64,000 nt of DNA, from positions 1,115,802 to 1,179,801 of the forward strand of contig CAXAMN010004113.1 in the NCBI GenBank assembly GCA_963970005.1, given 5' to 3'. This document shows positions 61,438 through 64,000 of this stretch, piece by piece (the stretch's first letter is position 1; the number at the start of each line of letters is the position of its first letter). Source of the DNA: Durusdinium trenchii. Taxonomy: Eukaryota > Sar > Dinophyceae > Suessiales > Symbiodiniaceae. The position numbers and the translations under genes are program-made. The notes under the pieces were generated by a model that was given only the letters and a program-made list of their open reading frames with translations, was not told the origin of the DNA and did no database searches.

Positions 61438-61851
61438 TAGAGTAATTCAGGATTTTTGGAAGCTTCAATCACCAGCCGCCGGAACTTGAAGGAAGCTCTT
61501 CCGATTTGTCACTCACTTGGGATCCCAAGACCGTGCCTTTGGGGCAAAGTGAAGCATCACATCACTTCAAATATTAACCAAACTAGCCGTCAACAATGAA
61601 ACATGCATCTCAATTCAAACTCAGTTGTTAACTCGCCATGTTTGTTTAACAGTTTAACATGCAAAAAAGTCCATCTCAGTCTGCCTGACGTGCCCAACAC
61701 CGGAGTGGCTTTGACATCTCTGGGGGGGTTGAAGAATCCCCAAGGGGCTCCTCACCCCAACCACTGGACCTCAACCTTTATAGTTGGGATGATTGAACCC
61801 ACTGCTCTGATATTTAATTGCTTACTGTATTTGAAACCACCAACCTGGAAG

Positions 61852-61997
61852 ACCATTCCTCATCCTTTGGAGTCAAGGTCGCCTGGATGGAATGCAGCTG
61901 CAGCTCACAGAGCCCCTCGGCCTACGTGGGTTTGGCCTCCATGACACCCAGGGAGCACGACACAAGAACTGTGTATCGCTGTTGTAGCAGATCTTAG
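61852..61997 (+). CDS. Cysteine-containing terminal exon
   Basis: After CCTGGAAG: HSSSFGVKVAWMECSCSSQ, then SPSAYVGLASMTPREHDTR, TVYRCCSRS and TAG at 61995-61997. A second frame is also plausible, so confidence is limited. Confidence 0.4.
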
Positions 61998-62193
61998 CAG
62001 TAAGTCATGGTGGGTTATTGAAAGAGAGTATAAAACTGACTCCGTGCTTTGACACACCTGTTGGATCCTGTTGGTAAAATCCGGGACTTGGTGCCCTTGG
62101 CTGCTATTTGCACACAAGGTTGGCAGCTTGGATCCCACCCCATTGATCCCGCCAAATGGGGCATTGGTCCCGTCCATGGTCCGCCGTCCCAAG

Positions 62194-62339
62194 GATCCGG
62201 CGTTTGTTGGAACAGCAGGTGACGGATCAAGCGGAGCTGGTCCAACGCTTCAGCCGCATCACCACCTCATGGAGTGCCTTGCTGGGCACCAACTCATCGC
62301 TCGGCCGCGAGTCCGGCGGTCGGCACCGCACGGAGCTCG
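62194..62339 (+). CDS. Exon upstream of a family A intron
   Basis: After CGTCCCAAG: IRRLLEQQVTDQAELVQRFS, then RITTSWSALLGTNSSLGRES, GGRHRTEL plus G, then GTGACC. A clear amphipathic helix start. The family A element follows 38 bp later. Confidence 0.5.
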
Positions 62340-62376
62340 GTGACCGAAGTCCTTAAGTGAAGAAGGTTCGAGCCAG

Positions 62377-62462
62377 CAGAGGTGGGTCAGAACCCTAGTT
62401 CGACTATGCTAGTTGGGTATCCCTGGTGACGGGTTCTATTTACGGTCACTTAACCTCTGTAG
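62377..62462. repeat. Family A inverted-repeat element, copy 5 (forward)
   Basis: CAGAGGTGGGTCAGAACCCT at the left, CACTTAACCTCTGTAG at the right. Nearly identical to 33365-33452, and the CTGTAG end would serve as acceptor. Confidence 0.85.
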
Positions 62463-62951
62463 GAGGGCGGACACATGGTTGCAAAAGGTTCAGTTTCACG
62501 TTCTAATGATTTCTGCTTGGACGGCCCTGGCAAGTTGCAACTCCTGACCCCAGGGCGAATCTGCCAGCTGGGCCCAGCTGGGCGCGGATCGCACCTGCGT
62601 CACCTTCCCCGCGGTCTCCACCGGCGGATCGGCACCGATCCAGCGAGCCGTCCGTGCCGAGCCTCTGCAGGTCCAAGCACCTACCTGGGAGTGTCTCCCA
62701 CCCTGGAGCGCGCGCAGTCACACAGTACTCTACAAACAGAGGCCGGCACGGCCGGTCTGTGACCGAAAGCGCTTTTCGAGAGCGCGGGGGGGGTTGGTTG
62801 CGATGAAAGAGAATGCAGTAATGGGTGGCACCTCCTCCTTTGCTGGGCAGGTGATGACAGGTGTGGCAAGAAGTTTGATAGTGTTTCATAGCCTTTGATA
62901 TGTGGGTTGGATGTGGATGTCTACATCCCCCACGAACGTCGGCATACGCAG
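62463..62951. other. GC-rich block with several open frames
   Basis: Both strands are open for over 90 codons at 62475-62762. A short frame MKENAVMGGTSSFAGQ ends at CAG/GTGATG near 62850. None is decisive. Confidence 0.35.
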
Positions 62952-63040
62952 ACAGTTCACGTCGGCAAGTCGTTGGTGGAGAGCTCCACGACATGTCGGG
63001 GGAGGCGTTCCTGCGAGTCTTGCTTCGTCGTGGCTGTTGA
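62952..63040 (+). CDS. Candidate terminal exon
   Basis: After CATACGCAG: SSRRQVVGGELHDMSGEAFL, then RVLLRRGC and TGA. Two other + frames are open; this one has the cleanest start and composition. Confidence 0.35.
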
Positions 63041-63678
63041 AGTTTCAATACGAGTCTGTCAGCGTGCGACCCTCAACTGGAGCCCGAAACAAACGCTTTG
63101 CTTATCTTTACTTGACGTGTGACCCTGAAGACCCTGAAGAAGTAGTCTTTGGGGGCCTAAGGGAGGCACGTATATACTTGAGTCTCCAAAGACCTTGTTT
63201 TTTCTGCATTTTTTAAGAAAATGTTGGGGGGTCTAATACGTGTTTGTGTTTTTGCTCGAAAACGCGTTTTCAGAGATGAGGACTCAAAAAAAAGGTACAG
63301 AGTGAATCTTCATCCGGACGCGTCCGGTGCGGACGCTTAAAGACGCCTTTTGGACGCAAAAAGACATGTTTTGGACGCCGAAAAAAGTCTCAGGGCACTG
63401 TCTAAGGAGGATCTGACAGGGCACAAACAAAAAAGGAACATTTTGTGACATATGCAAAAAAGAGTGCTTTCTTTCAATAACATCTTTTTCTTGGAAAGGC
63501 AAATTTAAAAGGATCATTGGAGACTCTTATATACACCTACACAAACCTTGAACATGTCCTCCACAATGCTAGCCAAGTTTCGCTAACGCATGATCCCTTG
63601 AATCATCTTCCACGCAACTAAGACAAAAACAGAAACAGCAACTTATAAGAAAAACCATTCAACATCAACCCAAGAGTC
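63041..63678. other. Spacer
   Basis: Repeated GGACGC/GACGC words at 63316-63380 (TTTTGGACGC twice). No exon recognised. Confidence 0.4.
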
Positions 63679-63903
63679 GTGACCTGGCCCTGGCCCCTTC
63701 CTCCAACACCGGCCTTTCGGACCGAGGAGGCCAAGGAGGCCAAAGGCCGGCGCATGAGCCGGAGCTCGGTGCGGATCCAGATCACAGCACCTGGCGGCGA
63801 GGTCCAGCCTGTGGCGTTGCTGGACTGCGATCCATTGACCGGGCACCCCTTGGTTTGGGGTGGTGAATGGATACCCCTTGAGCTTTCGGCCAGTATTGGA
63901 TGA
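63679..63903 (+). CDS. Exon-like frame near the window end
   Basis: Reads FRTEEAKEAKGRRMSRSSVR, then IQITAPGGEVQPVALLDCDP, then VWGGEWIPLELSASIG and TGA at 63901-63903. The Glu/Lys-rich start and the QITAPGGEVQPVALLD beta-like segment look genuinely coding. A CACCCC...GGGGTG inverted pair sits inside (63844-63868). Function unknown. Confidence 0.5.
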   Translation: MTWPWPLPPTPAFRTEEAKEAKGRRMSRSSVRIQITAPGGEVQPVALLDCDPLTGHPLVWGGEWIPLELSASIG

Positions 63904-63963
63904 TCTTTTCATTGCGAGCTTATCGCGGCCCGCTATTTCTCGATCAGCCGGCCAAGAACCACG

Positions 63964-63992
63964 GTCCAGCTGGCCGGCCGGCCGGCCGGCCA
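63964..63992. repeat. GGCC tandem palindrome
   Basis: CAGCTGGCCGGCCGGCCGGC-type run of GGCC units. Confidence 0.7.
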
Positions 63993-64000
63993 AGATCCAC

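Noticed and set aside
1-64000. CRISPR array, rRNA, prophage or bacterial operon
   Set aside because: No regularly spaced direct repeats with spacers, no rRNA-like conserved blocks and no Shine-Dalgarno-linked gene strings were seen.

Overview
The window looks like nuclear DNA from a dinoflagellate, probably Symbiodiniaceae-like. This is an inference. No prokaryotic operon structure, rRNA, tRNA or CRISPR array is visible, and no open frame exceeds about 230 codons. Coding signal comes as short exons of 30-250 bp, bounded by polypyrimidine-AG acceptors and by GT, GC or GA donors. Nearly every exon I can support is on the + strand, which fits the unidirectional gene clusters of dinoflagellates. 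A 403-base run of N (7185-7587) is an assembly gap.

Layout. About 0.1-15.4 kb holds dispersed cysteine-rich exons that share motifs, so probably one or more multi-exon secreted or surface proteins. About 19.85-31.25 kb holds a voltage-gated cation channel assembled from separate exons: S2, S3, S4, the S4-S5 linker with S5, S6, and a C-terminal EF-hand pair. The pore loop was not found. About 31.5-43.2 kb holds scattered exons of unknown function. About 43.9-49.1 kb holds a serine beta-lactamase-like hydrolase gene whose exons can be joined in phase and preserve the SxxK and HTSGL motifs. About 50.9-55 kb holds Thr/Ser-rich, WPW-motif and cysteine-rich exons, one ending in a C-terminal membrane anchor. 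About 56-64 kb holds several small unknown genes, including a phase-matched exon pair at 57.7-58.2 kb and an ATG-starting exon at 60.7 kb.

A second layer is at least eight families of short (about 65-110 bp) elements with terminal inverted repeats, present in both orientations across the window, plus one 294-bp element with perfect 26-bp terminal repeats. In at least one place (40189-40288) such an element nearly fills an intron between two in-phase exons. Family A carries its own CTGTAG end in its forward copies. These behave like introner-type elements and are the most interesting signal here.

Limits. Exon calls rest on reading frames, splice-like ends and recognised motifs read by eye. 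In GC-rich stretches two or three frames often stay open, so isolated exons without domain support have low confidence and unknown function.
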